This document shows, in pieces, positions 16,982 through 26,398 of a stretch of DNA of 64,000 nucleotides; within the stretch, counting starts at the first letter, position 1; each line of letters starts with the position of its first letter. The notes under the pieces were generated by a model, which made no database searches, was not told where the DNA came from, and saw only the letters and a list, made by a program, of their open reading frames with translations. Both the position numbers and the translations under genes were made by a program. Origin of the DNA: Tenacibaculum caenipelagi. GTDB taxonomy: Bacteria; Bacteroidota; Bacteroidia; Flavobacteriales; Flavobacteriaceae. Location of the stretch: positions 1 through 64,000 of the forward strand of contig NZ_SNYH01000007.1 in the NCBI RefSeq assembly GCF_004363005.1, in the 5' to 3' direction.

Positions 16982-19366
16982 ATGAAAATTAGACAAACGA
17001 AAGATATTCATACTGTTGAGCTTCCCTTCAAACTCAAAATAAGTTTTGAAAAGATTTTCAATCTGCTTCAAAAATACGCTGATGAAGAATTCAAGGAACA
17101 TCCTTATCATGAACCATCAAAAAAAATAATTGAGGAAGTAAAAAATATACCTGAATTAATTGATGGATTTTCTGACGAGTCTCTCTTAAAAAAACACGAA
17201 GAAACTATTGAATTACTATTAGACCCTCTATTTCCTGAGCTACTATTAGAAAACGAAATTAAAGCGGTAAGTATCCCTTTTACTTTCACTACTTTTAAAT
17301 TCACTTCTCGATTTGAAAAGATATTACAAAATGCAGGAGAAGATTATGAGCTAAAGGTTCGGAACTTCGAAAGTGATCTAATGTATATTTATGCATGTAC
17401 TTTAATTTTAGCGAATGTACACAGTTACCCTGTCGATTTAAAGCGTCCCTTTTTCTTTGATATTCCTGACAAAACAACCAACTCTATAAAAAAATATCGC
17501 GCTGCTTTTAATGCTGATTTTATGGATATTTTCCCTACAGAAACTGCCCCAAAGCTTAGCGAAGATGATATAAAAATATTGCTTGACAATTTTGAAAACA
17601 TTGATGTTTGGAAAGAAAAACTCCCTCCAAAATCCTATATATTCAAAGGGTTTGGAATAATGAATTTATTCGATGTAACTACTGATGAAATTATCTCAGA
17701 AATAAGAACGAATCTGTTAAAAAGAGAAGACAACCTAGTTCACACTTTACAAGCTAGTTTTCGTAAATTTTTTGGCATTGATGATTTAACATTAGGCTTT
17801 TCAGTTTTTGAAATTGACGCTAACAATCTAGCTTACTCTCGTATTAAAAAAGAAGAAAGTTTAGTTTTAAACTATGTAAAAGACATTTCTTGTAATGGTG
17901 TTTTTTGCAACTACGTCTTAGAAAAACTTTTTTTAAACAATGAAACTCTTGCTATTTCTGATGTAGAAAAATACGGACAGCAAACTAAAAAAAATAATTT
18001 CTATCAAAGATTAAAAAACATGAATATTGGTAGTATTATTTTAGTTCCTATACAAGCCTCTGTAAAAGGAGATTTATCTATTATAGAAATAGCTTCACCA
18101 AGACCTTTCGAACTAAATTCTATCAATCAAAATAAGTTACAAGATCTTATTCCATTATTTAAAATTGCTGTCGATCGCTTTTCAGAAGAGCATCAAAATG
18201 TATTAGAGGCCACTATTCAAGAAAATTACACCTCTATTCACCCTACTGTAAAATGGCGTTTTTATGAAGCTGCCGAAAAATTTCACAGAGAAAGTTTTGA
18301 AAAAAAGGAAAAAGCTAAAGTAGAGGATATTATTTTTTCGGATGTATATCCTTTATATGGTCAATCAGACATTAAAGGTTCTTCTATTGCTAGAAACCAA
18401 GCTATCAAAGAAGATTTAACCACCCAACTATCTTTAGCTATTTCTGTGTTATTAGAAGCTTGTAAATCAGAAAGGCTTCCAATCTATAAAGAATTACGAT
18501 TTAGAGTTGATCAATATCTTTCTGAGGTAAAAAGAGGTTTAAAAGCAGGAGATGAAATAAGTATTTTAGATTTCCTAAAACGTGAAATTTATCCTGTTTT
18601 TAATCATATCAAAGAAATCAACAACGAATTAAAAGATTTAGTTGACACTTATATTAATCGCTTAGACCCTAGCTTACATGTAGTGTATGAAAAACGTAAA
18701 GCGTATGAAGATAGTGTTACCTTACTAAACGATCAGTTAGCATCATTTCTCGACACAAAACAAGAAGAAGCACAACAAATGTTTCCTCATTACTTTGAGC
18801 GTTATAAAACGGATGGTGTTGAGTACAACATGTACATAGGTCAATCGTTAACTAGAGATAAGAAATTTGACAATCTCTACCTATACAACCTAAGGTTGTG
18901 GCAATTACAAATTATGTGCGAAATGGAAAATGTTGCGTTAAAAGCAGCAGAACAAATGGACCACAAACTTCGTGTAGCATCTTTAATCTTAGTTCACAGT
19001 AATCCTTTAGCTATAAAGTTTAGGATGGATGAAAAACAATTTGATGTTGATGGTGCTTATAATATTCGTTATGAGATTATCAAAAAACGTATTGATAAAG
19101 CTCATATAAAAGATACCGAAGAACGCTTAACAGCACCTGGTAAAATTGCCATAGTATATTCTCAAGATAAAGACGCTCAAGAATATTATAAATACATTAA
19201 ATACTTACAATCTAAAAAATTATTAGGTAAAGTTGAAAAACTAGAGATTGAAGATTTACAGGGTGTTTCTGGATTAAAAGCACTATGTGTAGAGGTTGTA
19301 TATCAAAAAGATTTTGACATACAAAAAACCATAACCATAGACGAGTTAATTCAAGAGTTTAAATAA
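16982..19366 (+). CDS. GAF-domain protein of unknown function
   Basis: This 794-residue cytoplasmic protein has no signal peptide or transmembrane helix. Roughly residues 250-400 fit a GAF fold (VHTLQASFRKFFGIDDLTLG, then LAISDVEKYG, then IGSIILVPIQASVKGDLSIIEI). No kinase, cyclase, GGDEF or HTH domain follows; instead there are about 390 mainly alpha-helical residues. A ligand-sensing or scaffold role is possible but not shown. Proteins of this length and order occur across Flavobacteriaceae, usually annotated only as GAF proteins. It converges on the HD-PycTM gene with a 4-nt gap. Confidence 0.75.
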   Translation: MKIRQTKDIHTVELPFKLKISFEKIFNLLQKYADEEFKEHPYHEPSKKIIEEVKNIPELIDGFSDESLLKKHEETIELLLDPLFPELLLENEIKAVSIPFTFTTFKFTSRFEKILQNAGEDYELKVRNFESDLMYIYACTLILANVHSYPVDLKRPFFFDIPDKTTNSIKKYRAAFNADFMDIFPTETAPKLSEDDIKILLDNFENIDVWKEKLPPKSYIFKGFGIMNLFDVTTDEIISEIRTNLLKREDNLVHTLQASFRKFFGIDDLTLGFSVFEIDANNLAYSRIKKEESLVLNYVKDISCNGVFCNYVLEKLFLNNETLAISDVEKYGQQTKKNNFYQRLKNMNIGSIILVPIQASVKGDLSIIEIASPRPFELNSINQNKLQDLIPLFKIAVDRFSEEHQNVLEATIQENYTSIHPTVKWRFYEAAEKFHRESFEKKEKAKVEDIIFSDVYPLYGQSDIKGSSIARNQAIKEDLTTQLSLAISVLLEACKSERLPIYKELRFRVDQYLSEVKRGLKAGDEISILDFLKREIYPVFNHIKEINNELKDLVDTYINRLDPSLHVVYEKRKAYEDSVTLLNDQLASFLDTKQEEAQQMFPHYFERYKTDGVEYNMYIGQSLTRDKKFDNLYLYNLRLWQLQIMCEMENVALKAAEQMDHKLRVASLILVHSNPLAIKFRMDEKQFDVDGAYNIRYEIIKKRIDKAHIKDTEERLTAPGKIAIVYSQDKDAQEYYKYIKYLQSKKLLGKVEKLEIEDLQGVSGLKALCVEVVYQKDFDIQKTITIDELIQEFK

Positions 19367-19370
19367 TCAC

Positions 19371-20600
19371 CTATAATAGCATTGAAACTGCTTCACCTGC
19401 TTTCGAAGCATTTTCTTGCATATTGAAAGCAATAGAAAAAACTATTACACTTACTAAGATACCTACCATAAACACTGTATAGGTGATTCTTAGTAATTTA
19501 TATTTTCTATTTAAAACCAATCCTAAAAAGTATAAATCTTTAGTTAACGAGCCGTATAAATAATCACGGTCTTGCATCATTTCGTTCATCGCCCATTCAA
19601 AATCTAGCAACTTCATTTGATGAAAATTACCAAAGAATAATAAATTTACTTTTTTGTTTGCCACATCTTCTTTTGTAAATTTTCCTTCAGTAACATTAGG
19701 GCGAGTAGCCATAACCGATAAGACTATAGATATCACTGTAAAAAGCACAAAAACAATTGTTGGTATAATTAAATAGTGGTTTGACGGATTATCAAGCTTT
19801 GGTATTAACGTTGATAATGTCATTGAAATAATAATAGCATTTACTGATAATAAAATGTTTGCTTTGGTATCAGCAATATCACTCAAGGTTATATGATTAC
19901 GAAGCGCTACACGGAACATCGTCTCTATACCTCTCTCAGGTAACTCTATTTTAGTCTTCTTTAATTTTAACTCTTCCTTTTTTTGTTTCTTTTTGAAATT
20001 TTCTTCTGAAAGCTTTTTTTGCCTTTTTAAAAGTTGAGCTATATTTTTACTTTTTTGCTTTTCCCATAACCTTGCTGCTCCATTAGAATAAAAACGATGT
20101 TTTGTTAAAAAATCTAAATTGGTATTATCCCACTCAATATCGCTATACGTTTCATTTTTAACAAGCTCCCATTCTCTACGTAATAATTCATTAAAATCTG
20201 AGTAATTTTTACTTCCCACATGCGAACAATCGGCATCTTTCAATAGCTTCTCCAAAAGAGTCGTTGGTTTCTCTCCCATTTTGGTTGAAGTAATTAATGA
20301 AGCAACCTCTTCTATTACATCATTATCTACCTGCTGTTTAACTAAAAAACCTGTTGCTATTCTTACACTTTCCTCTTCATGGTTATCGGCATTTACAGTA
20401 TACCCAGTATCGTGAAACCATGCTGCCAAAGTTAAAGTTTGCTGTTCCTTTTCCGAAAGGTTCTCTTCTGCAGATAACTCAAGTACTTTTTCAAGAACCC
20501 GTTGTGTGTGTGCAATGTTATGATACACAAAATTAGTATCTAGCTTTTCATTCAATAAATTAATTACAAATTTCTCTGTTTCTTGTAACAAATTTTCCAT
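19371..20600 (-). CDS. HD phosphohydrolase fused to a Pycsar-effector-type membrane domain
   Basis: The N-terminal HD domain (about 1-170) has the metal ligands in order: HNIAH, WFHDTGY (HD pair), NHEEE and KDADCSH. After a charged coiled coil (about 175-215) comes RNHITLSDIADTKANILLSV, the signature of the PycTM family, then transmembrane helices near 245-265, 275-297 and 375-397. PycTM proteins are known as membrane effectors in Pycsar anti-phage defence, where a cyclic nucleotide triggers them. No cyclase gene is adjacent. The HD domain could degrade a nucleotide signal or process its substrate at the membrane (inference). Confidence 0.8.
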   Translation of the reverse strand: MENLLQETEKFVINLLNEKLDTNFVYHNIAHTQRVLEKVLELSAEENLSEKEQQTLTLAAWFHDTGYTVNADNHEEESVRIATGFLVKQQVDNDVIEEVASLITSTKMGEKPTTLLEKLLKDADCSHVGSKNYSDFNELLRREWELVKNETYSDIEWDNTNLDFLTKHRFYSNGAARLWEKQKSKNIAQLLKRQKKLSEENFKKKQKKEELKLKKTKIELPERGIETMFRVALRNHITLSDIADTKANILLSVNAIIISMTLSTLIPKLDNPSNHYLIIPTIVFVLFTVISIVLSVMATRPNVTEGKFTKEDVANKKVNLLFFGNFHQMKLLDFEWAMNEMMQDRDYLYGSLTKDLYFLGLVLNRKYKLLRITYTVFMVGILVSVIVFSIAFNMQENASKAGEAVSMLL

Positions 20601-20700
20601 AAAAAAGGTTTTTGCTAAAATAATAAATTATTCCCCAGTATTATTTTTTAATAAAGCGATAAAAAAAATGTATTTTTAAAAGAGTTTTACAAGCACAACA

Positions 20701-21720
20701 ATGACACACGAATTTAAAGACATTATATTTCAAGCTAAAATTAATCAACAAAATGGAATTCAAAATGTACTCGCTACTGTGGTCGATTTGGACGGATCTT
20801 CGTATCGAAAACCAGGTGTACGAATGTTACTGTCTTCTGATGGAAAAATGGTTGGTGCAATTAGCGGAGGATGTGTAGAAAAAGAAATACAGCGTAGAGC
20901 TCAATCAGTTTTTAATGACAATAAACCTAAAGTAATAACTTACGACGGGCGTTATCGCTTAGGTTGTGAAGGAATATTATACGTTTTATTAGAACCTTTT
21001 ACTGTTTCTTCTGAATTTATCAATGCTTTTAACGAAAATAATATCCAAAGGAATTCCTATAACATTATATCTTTCTTTAAAAAAGAAGATGAAATATATG
21101 GCAACTTTGGATCTGTAATTCAATTTGAGAATCAACAAAAATTCTCTTTTAACAGAGAATTTATTCATGAAAAGACCAATGACTTGGTTGTTTTCAAACA
21201 AACTTTGCAACCCTTATTTCGTTTATTAATTATTGGAGGAGAACACGATGCGGTTAAGCTTTGTACACAAGCAACTCAATTAGGATGGGAAGTTGATGTA
21301 ATTACCTCAGTGAAAGACCCGAAAGAATTATCAGACTTTCCTGATGCTAAATCAGTAATTGCACAGACACCTGAAATGATTGAACTTTCGGATATTAATA
21401 AAAATACAGCTGTTGTAATTATGAATCATAACTTTACGTACGATTTACGCTGGTTAATCAAACTACAAGAGCAAAATCCTGTATACATCGGAATCTTAGG
21501 AGCAGCTAAGCGTCGTGAAAAGCTATTTAATGAGCTATTTGAGTTTGCTCCAGATGTTTCGGATGCGTTTTTAGAAAAAATCCACACACCAGCAGGATTG
21601 AACATTGGTGCTGAAACACCTGAAGAAATTGCCCTCTCTATTTTAGCTGAAATACTTTCAGTAATTCGCAACAAAGAAGTTTTTTCCCTGAAAAAGATTA
21701 CTGGGAGAATCCACAATTAA
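20701..21720 (+). CDS. XdhC/CoxI-family molybdenum-enzyme maturation protein
   Basis: XdhC proteins bind the molybdenum cofactor, favour its sulfuration and deliver it to xanthine dehydrogenase-type enzymes. The 339-residue protein has the N-terminal XdhC-CoxI domain (DGSSYRKPGVRMLLSSDGKM, then AISGGCVEKEI) and a C-terminal Rossmann-like domain (LLIIGGEHDAVKLC, VYIGILGAAKRREKLFNEL, GLNIGAETPEEIALSILAEI). It is followed after 4 nt by a MocA-like gene, the expected partner. No xanthine dehydrogenase or CO dehydrogenase subunit lies in the window. Confidence 0.9.
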   Translation: MTHEFKDIIFQAKINQQNGIQNVLATVVDLDGSSYRKPGVRMLLSSDGKMVGAISGGCVEKEIQRRAQSVFNDNKPKVITYDGRYRLGCEGILYVLLEPFTVSSEFINAFNENNIQRNSYNIISFFKKEDEIYGNFGSVIQFENQQKFSFNREFIHEKTNDLVVFKQTLQPLFRLLIIGGEHDAVKLCTQATQLGWEVDVITSVKDPKELSDFPDAKSVIAQTPEMIELSDINKNTAVVIMNHNFTYDLRWLIKLQEQNPVYIGILGAAKRREKLFNELFEFAPDVSDAFLEKIHTPAGLNIGAETPEEIALSILAEILSVIRNKEVFSLKKITGRIHN

Positions 21721-21724
21721 CCTA

Positions 21725-22309
21725 ATGAAAAAAACAGCAATTCTTATACTAGCGGCAGGTAGTTCTTCTCGAATGGGAACAATAAAACAATTGCTTCCTT
21801 ATCAAAACACTACTTTATTAGAATGGGCTATTGAACAGGCTAAAAAATCAAATACCAAAAATGTGTTTTGTGTATTAGGTGCCAACAGAGAAACCATAGA
21901 AAAACAAATTTCAAAAAAAGATATAGAGATTATTTACAATCCCAACCATCAAGAAGGATTAAGCACCAGTATTGTAAATGGAATTAAGTATTTGCAGGCA
22001 AAAGAATTTGACTCTATCTTAATTATGTTGGCAGATCAACCTCATGTAACTTTTGAATATTTAAATAAACTTTTTAAAATTTCAGAAGAAAACCCTTCTA
22101 AAATAATAGCTTCAAATTACCAAGATAAAATAGGTGTTCCTGCTATTTTCCCAAAAAAATACTTTAATGAATTATTGAATTTAAAAGGAGACCAAGGAGC
22201 TAAAGTTTTTTTACAAAAACATCCAGATATTATCATAGAAGCTAATACTCCTCTAAATCTAATTGACATAGATACTCCCGATGACTATCAGCACTTGCTT
22301 AAGCAATAA
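21725..22309 (+). CDS. MocA-like molybdenum cofactor nucleotidyltransferase
   Basis: The 194-residue protein belongs to the MobA-like NTP transferase fold. LAAGSSSRMGTIKQLLPY (about 8-25) is the nucleotide-binding signature, LADQPHV the metal-binding region, and IGVPAIFPKKYFNELLNLKGDQGAK the cofactor-binding end seen in MocA/YgfJ proteins. It probably transfers CMP (MocA) or GMP (MobA) to molybdopterin. The operon with xdhC favours a CMP-type cofactor for a xanthine dehydrogenase family enzyme encoded elsewhere. Confidence 0.85.
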   Translation: MKKTAILILAAGSSSRMGTIKQLLPYQNTTLLEWAIEQAKKSNTKNVFCVLGANRETIEKQISKKDIEIIYNPNHQEGLSTSIVNGIKYLQAKEFDSILIMLADQPHVTFEYLNKLFKISEENPSKIIASNYQDKIGVPAIFPKKYFNELLNLKGDQGAKVFLQKHPDIIIEANTPLNLIDIDTPDDYQHLLKQ

Positions 22310-22355
22310 TTTTTAGTTTAAAACCCTTATTTTTACATAACCAAAATTCAACCTA

Positions 22356-25300
22356 ATGAACTTTACCAAGTTTTGCTCGTACCTAACTATCATTGTAATA
22401 GTTAGCAGTTGCGCATCCTATAAAGCCAAATATACAGACAAGAGTTTTTCAAAAGCGATTCAAACAGAAAAAGAGTTGGTACACTCTTTTTATTTAATTG
22501 GAGATGCTGGTAATGCCAAAATAGGGGAAACAATTCCTTCTTTAACTTACTTTCAAAAAGAATTAGCGAATGCTCCTAAAAACTCAACGACTATTTTCTT
22601 AGGAGACAACATATATCCTTACGGAATGCCGGGTAAAGAAAGTTCAGAAAGAGTTTTAGCTGAACACCGTCTACAAACTCAAATTGATGCTGTGCAAGAC
22701 TTTAAGGGTAAAACAATTTTTATCCCTGGAAATCATGATTGGTACAATGGTGTTAAAGGTTTAAAGCGTCAAGAAAAAATGGTTGAAAAAGCCTTAGGAG
22801 ATGATTCTTTTTTACCAGAAAATGGTTGTGGTTTAAAGAAAGTAAACATCAATGATGACATTACATTAATTATTATTGATAGCCGTTGGTTTATTGCTGA
22901 TTGGAATAAACACCCTACTATTAATGAAAATTGTGACATCAAAACCCGCGAGCATTTTATTGAAGAGGTTTCTAGTTTATTCAAAAAAAACAGGTATAAA
23001 AATGTTGTGGTAGCTGTTCATCATCCACTGTATAGCAATGGTCCTCACGGAGGTAGCTTTTCAGTAAAAGATCATATGAAACCACTGCCTATTTTAGGAA
23101 CTTTTAAAAATGCCTTGCGTTCACATGCAGGAATTCAAACCGATATCTTCAATAAAAACTATTCCGACTTTGTCTCTAAAATACAAACCATTGCTGACGA
23201 TTTTAGCAAGAATGTTGTTTTCGTTTCAGGGCATGAACACAACTTACAATACATAGAAGAAGATGGATTTAAACAAGTTATTAGTGGCTCTGGATCAAAA
23301 GAATCTGCTGCTTTAATTGGTTACGGAGCACAGTTTACTTATGGAAATCACGGGTACGCTAAACTAAACTACTACAAAGATGGTTCAGCTATTATTGAGT
23401 ATTATTCAGCAAATACAAAAGACGGAAACAAGTTATTGTTTAACAAACAGATTATAGCTCCAAGAGCAGCTAAGAACCACACTAGTTTCCCTGAATATGA
23501 TGAACATAAAGAATTTGTAGAAACTTCCATTTATCCTCCAGAAGCAACCAAAGCTAGCGGTTTTCATAAGTTTATGTGGGGTGATTTGCATAGAGAAAAA
23601 TATGGTAAAACGATAAAAGTTCCTGTTTTAGAACTCGAAAAGGTTTTTGGTGGTTTACAACCTATCAGACGTGGTGGAGGAAACCAAACCAACTCATTAC
23701 GATTAGAAAACCCAGAAGGAAAACAATTTGTATTACGCTCAATGGTTAAAGATGGTAGTCGTATTATGGGAGGTATTTTAAAAGGAACTTTTTTAATTGA
23801 TTTGGTACAAGACATATTCACTATGTCGCATCCATATGCTGCTTTTGTAATTCCTGATATGGCAGAAGCCGTGAATATTTACCATACCAACCCAAGATTG
23901 TATTACATGCCTAAACAACCTGCTTTAGGGCAATACAACGAAATTTTTGGAGGTGGTCTGTATTTATTAGAAGAACGTCCAGCAGGTGATAGAAGTGAAT
24001 TAGACAATTTTGGAAACTCTGAAGATATTATCAGTACATTTGATGTACTTGAAAAAATCAGAAAAAACGGCAAACACAGTGTAGATCAAGAATGGGCAAT
24101 ACGCTCACGTTTGTTTGATATGGTGATTGGCGATTGGGATCGTCATGAAGACCAATGGCGTTGGGCATCTTTTAGAACAGAAGATGGCAAAACGTATTAC
24201 AGACCTATTCCGAGAGATAGAGACCAACCTTTTTCAAAATTTGACGGAGTAATGATTCCGCTGTTTCAACAATTTGCTCCCCTTGTAAAAAATATGCAAA
24301 CTTTTGATTACGACATCAAAAACATGAAATGGTACAATAACTATCCTCGCTTTTTTGATACCCGATTTTTAAATGAATTAACTTTAAACGATTGGTATAA
24401 ACAAGCTGAATATATTCAACAGCATTTAACCGATGAAGTAATTGAAAAATCCATTCAACAATTACCAAAATCTGTATATGATATTGACGGAAAAGAAACC
24501 ATAACTAAAATAAAAGCGAGAAGAAATATACTAAAAGACATTGCTAAACGCTATTATACAAAACAAGCAAAAACAGTACATGTTATTGGTACCGATAAAG
24601 ACGATAAATTTATCATTAAAAGATTAAATGATGATGAAACCAGTGTGACGATTTATAGAAAAGGTGATGAAATTTACAATCGTACTTTTAATACTAAAGA
24701 AACAAAAGAAATTCAACTTTACGGATTAAATGGAGATGACGAGTTCTTAATTTCTGGAAATGTTAACGATGGAATTTTACTAAGGATTATTGGAGGGCAA
24801 GACCATGATGTTTATACTGATAAATCATCCGTTTCTGGCTGGAGCAAAAAGACTAAAATTTACGATTACAAATCCAAAAAGAATACTGTTAACAAAAGTA
24901 AAGAAACTGCTGATCTACGCTCTGATAGCTATTTTAAGAACACCTACAACCACAGAAACATAAACAATAACACTACGGTTGTTTTTCCAAGCTTAGGAAG
25001 TAACCCAGATGATGGTTTTTTCTTTGGTGCTTCTCTCACTTACACACAACAAGGCTTTAAAAAAACTCCGTTTGCAAATCAACATACAATCACAGCAAAT
25101 CACTATTCGTCAACAAATGGTTATGATATAGAGTACAATGGTGAGTTTACAGAGCTTATTGGTTCATGGAGTTTGAATTTATATGCCAAAGCTACAAGTG
25201 ATAATTACTCTTTTAATTTCTTCGGATGGGGTAACGAAAGTGTTTATAATCAAAGTTTCGATTTAGATTATTATCGTGTTAAAAAAGAAGAACGTAGTTT

Positions 25301-26015
25301 TTCCCCTTCTTTATTAAAAAGATTACGAGGTGGTAGTATTTTTAAAATTTCTGGAATTGTCGAATCTATTGAAATTGAAGATACTCCTAATCGATTTATT
25401 AATAATTTTGATAACCAACCAACGGCTATTTTTGATGTCAATTATTTTTGGGGTGGTGAGCTTAATTTTAACCATAACCGAGTAGATAATCTAAGTTTCC
25501 CTACCAAAGGAATGAACTTTGACTTAGCTGTAGGTGCCAAAGCAAATGCCGACGACTTCGACCGTCGATTTGGCTACATTAAAAGCTCTTTAGCCATGTA
25601 TCAAAATTTAGTATACAATCGCTCACTAGTATTTGCTTCGGAAATAGGCACACATGTAAACATAGGAAATCGTTTTGAAGTTTATCAGGCAGCAACCTTA
25701 GGAGGCGAGCGTAATTTACGTGGATTTAACAGAGAGCGCTTTTCAGGAAATGAAAGCTTTTACCATAGCAATGACTTACGTTTACGTTTCGGACGCATTA
25801 AAACTGGTATTATCCCCATGAAAATAGGTGTTACTGGAGGTTTTGATTACGGGCGCGTTTGGTCTCCTTATTCACCTGAATCTAAAAAATGGCATACTAG
25901 TTACGGAGGCTCTTTATGGTTAAGTGGAATCGATTTATTTACAGCAAACGTTTCTTATTTTAAAGGAAACTCATCAGAAGACAGAATTGCCTTTACTATT
26001 GGTTTTTCTTTTTAA
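22356..26015 (+). CDS. Giant lipoprotein: metallophosphatase, kinase-like middle domain, outer-membrane barrel
   Basis: The 1219-residue protein starts with a lipoprotein signal (TIIVIVSSCASYKAK, Cys near 19). Residues about 45-350 are a calcineurin-like phosphoesterase with all metal motifs: GDAGN, GDNIYPYG, GNHDWY, HHPLYSNGPHGG and GHEHNL. About 390-700 is a domain with MVIGDWDRHEDQW (about 587-599) and PIPRDRDQPF (about 615-624), resembling the catalytic and metal loops of HipA/PI3K/CotH-like kinases. From about 860 to the end (final Phe, GFSF) it resembles an Omp85/BamA surface-antigen barrel. It would be an outer-membrane enzyme with a lipid anchor and a barrel. The kinase reading is inference; phosphatase and barrel are well supported. 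Confidence 0.8.
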   Translation: MNFTKFCSYLTIIVIVSSCASYKAKYTDKSFSKAIQTEKELVHSFYLIGDAGNAKIGETIPSLTYFQKELANAPKNSTTIFLGDNIYPYGMPGKESSERVLAEHRLQTQIDAVQDFKGKTIFIPGNHDWYNGVKGLKRQEKMVEKALGDDSFLPENGCGLKKVNINDDITLIIIDSRWFIADWNKHPTINENCDIKTREHFIEEVSSLFKKNRYKNVVVAVHHPLYSNGPHGGSFSVKDHMKPLPILGTFKNALRSHAGIQTDIFNKNYSDFVSKIQTIADDFSKNVVFVSGHEHNLQYIEEDGFKQVISGSGSKESAALIGYGAQFTYGNHGYAKLNYYKDGSAIIEYYSANTKDGNKLLFNKQIIAPRAAKNHTSFPEYDEHKEFVETSIYPPEATKASGFHKFMWGDLHREKYGKTIKVPVLELEKVFGGLQPIRRGGGNQTNSLRLENPEGKQFVLRSMVKDGSRIMGGILKGTFLIDLVQDIFTMSHPYAAFVIPDMAEAVNIYHTNPRLYYMPKQPALGQYNEIFGGGLYLLEERPAGDRSELDNFGNSEDIISTFDVLEKIRKNGKHSVDQEWAIRSRLFDMVIGDWDRHEDQWRWASFRTEDGKTYYRPIPRDRDQPFSKFDGVMIPLFQQFAPLVKNMQTFDYDIKNMKWYNNYPRFFDTRFLNELTLNDWYKQAEYIQQHLTDEVIEKSIQQLPKSVYDIDGKETITKIKARRNILKDIAKRYYTKQAKTVHVIGTDKDDKFIIKRLNDDETSVTIYRKGDEIYNRTFNTKETKEIQLYGLNGDDEFLISGNVNDGILLRIIGGQDHDVYTDKSSVSGWSKKTKIYDYKSKKNTVNKSKETADLRSDSYFKNTYNHRNINNNTTVVFPSLGSNPDDGFFFGASLTYTQQGFKKTPFANQHTITANHYSSTNGYDIEYNGEFTELIGSWSLNLYAKATSDNYSFNFFGWGNESVYNQSFDLDYYRVKKEERSFSPSLLKRLRGGSIFKISGIVESIEIEDTPNRFINNFDNQPTAIFDVNYFWGGELNFNHNRVDNLSFPTKGMNFDLAVGAKANADDFDRRFGYIKSSLAMYQNLVYNRSLVFASEIGTHVNIGNRFEVYQAATLGGERNLRGFNRERFSGNESFYHSNDLRLRFGRIKTGIIPMKIGVTGGFDYGRVWSPYSPESKKWHTSYGGSLWLSGIDLFTANVSYFKGNSSEDRIAFTIGFSF

Positions 26016-26026
26016 TTTTAACAATT

Positions 26027-26395
26027 ATGACACAACAAATTATATTAGTTTTTGGCGCTTCCTTTGGATTATTAGCGGTAGTTTTTGGTGCTTTTGGTGC
26101 GCATGCTTTAAAGAAAGTATTAACCGAAGAGCAATTAAAATCATTTGAAACGGGAGTGAAATATCAAATGTACCACGCACTAGTTTTATTATTTACAGGA
26201 AGTTATTTTAATAGTCCAGCTCCATTAATAGGTTGGTGTTTTATCATTGGAATAATGTTATTCTCCTTTAGTATTTATGGTTTGGTGTTATCAGATACAA
26301 GAGGAAAAAAAATGAAATTTCTAGGACCTATTACTCCTTTAGGTGGTTTATTCTTAATTATTGGATGGGTTATGTTATTGGTCGAGTTTTTATAA
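26027..26395 (+). CDS. DUF423 family membrane protein
   Basis: This 122-residue protein with four transmembrane helices carries the family pattern GASFGLLAVVFGAFGAHALKK near the N-terminus, followed by KSFETGVKYQMYHALVLL. DUF423 (YgdD-like) proteins are widespread in bacteria and their biochemical role is unknown. It lies 11 nt behind the phosphatase-barrel gene and converges with the next gene at a 3-nt gap. Confidence 0.9.
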   Translation: MTQQIILVFGASFGLLAVVFGAFGAHALKKVLTEEQLKSFETGVKYQMYHALVLLFTGSYFNSPAPLIGWCFIIGIMLFSFSIYGLVLSDTRGKKMKFLGPITPLGGLFLIIGWVMLLVEFL

Positions 26396-26398
26396 TAA

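Noticed and set aside
19371..20600. A complete Pycsar defence system
   Set aside because: Only the PycTM-type protein is present; the neighbours are a GAF protein and XdhC, and no uridylate or cytidylate cyclase is seen.
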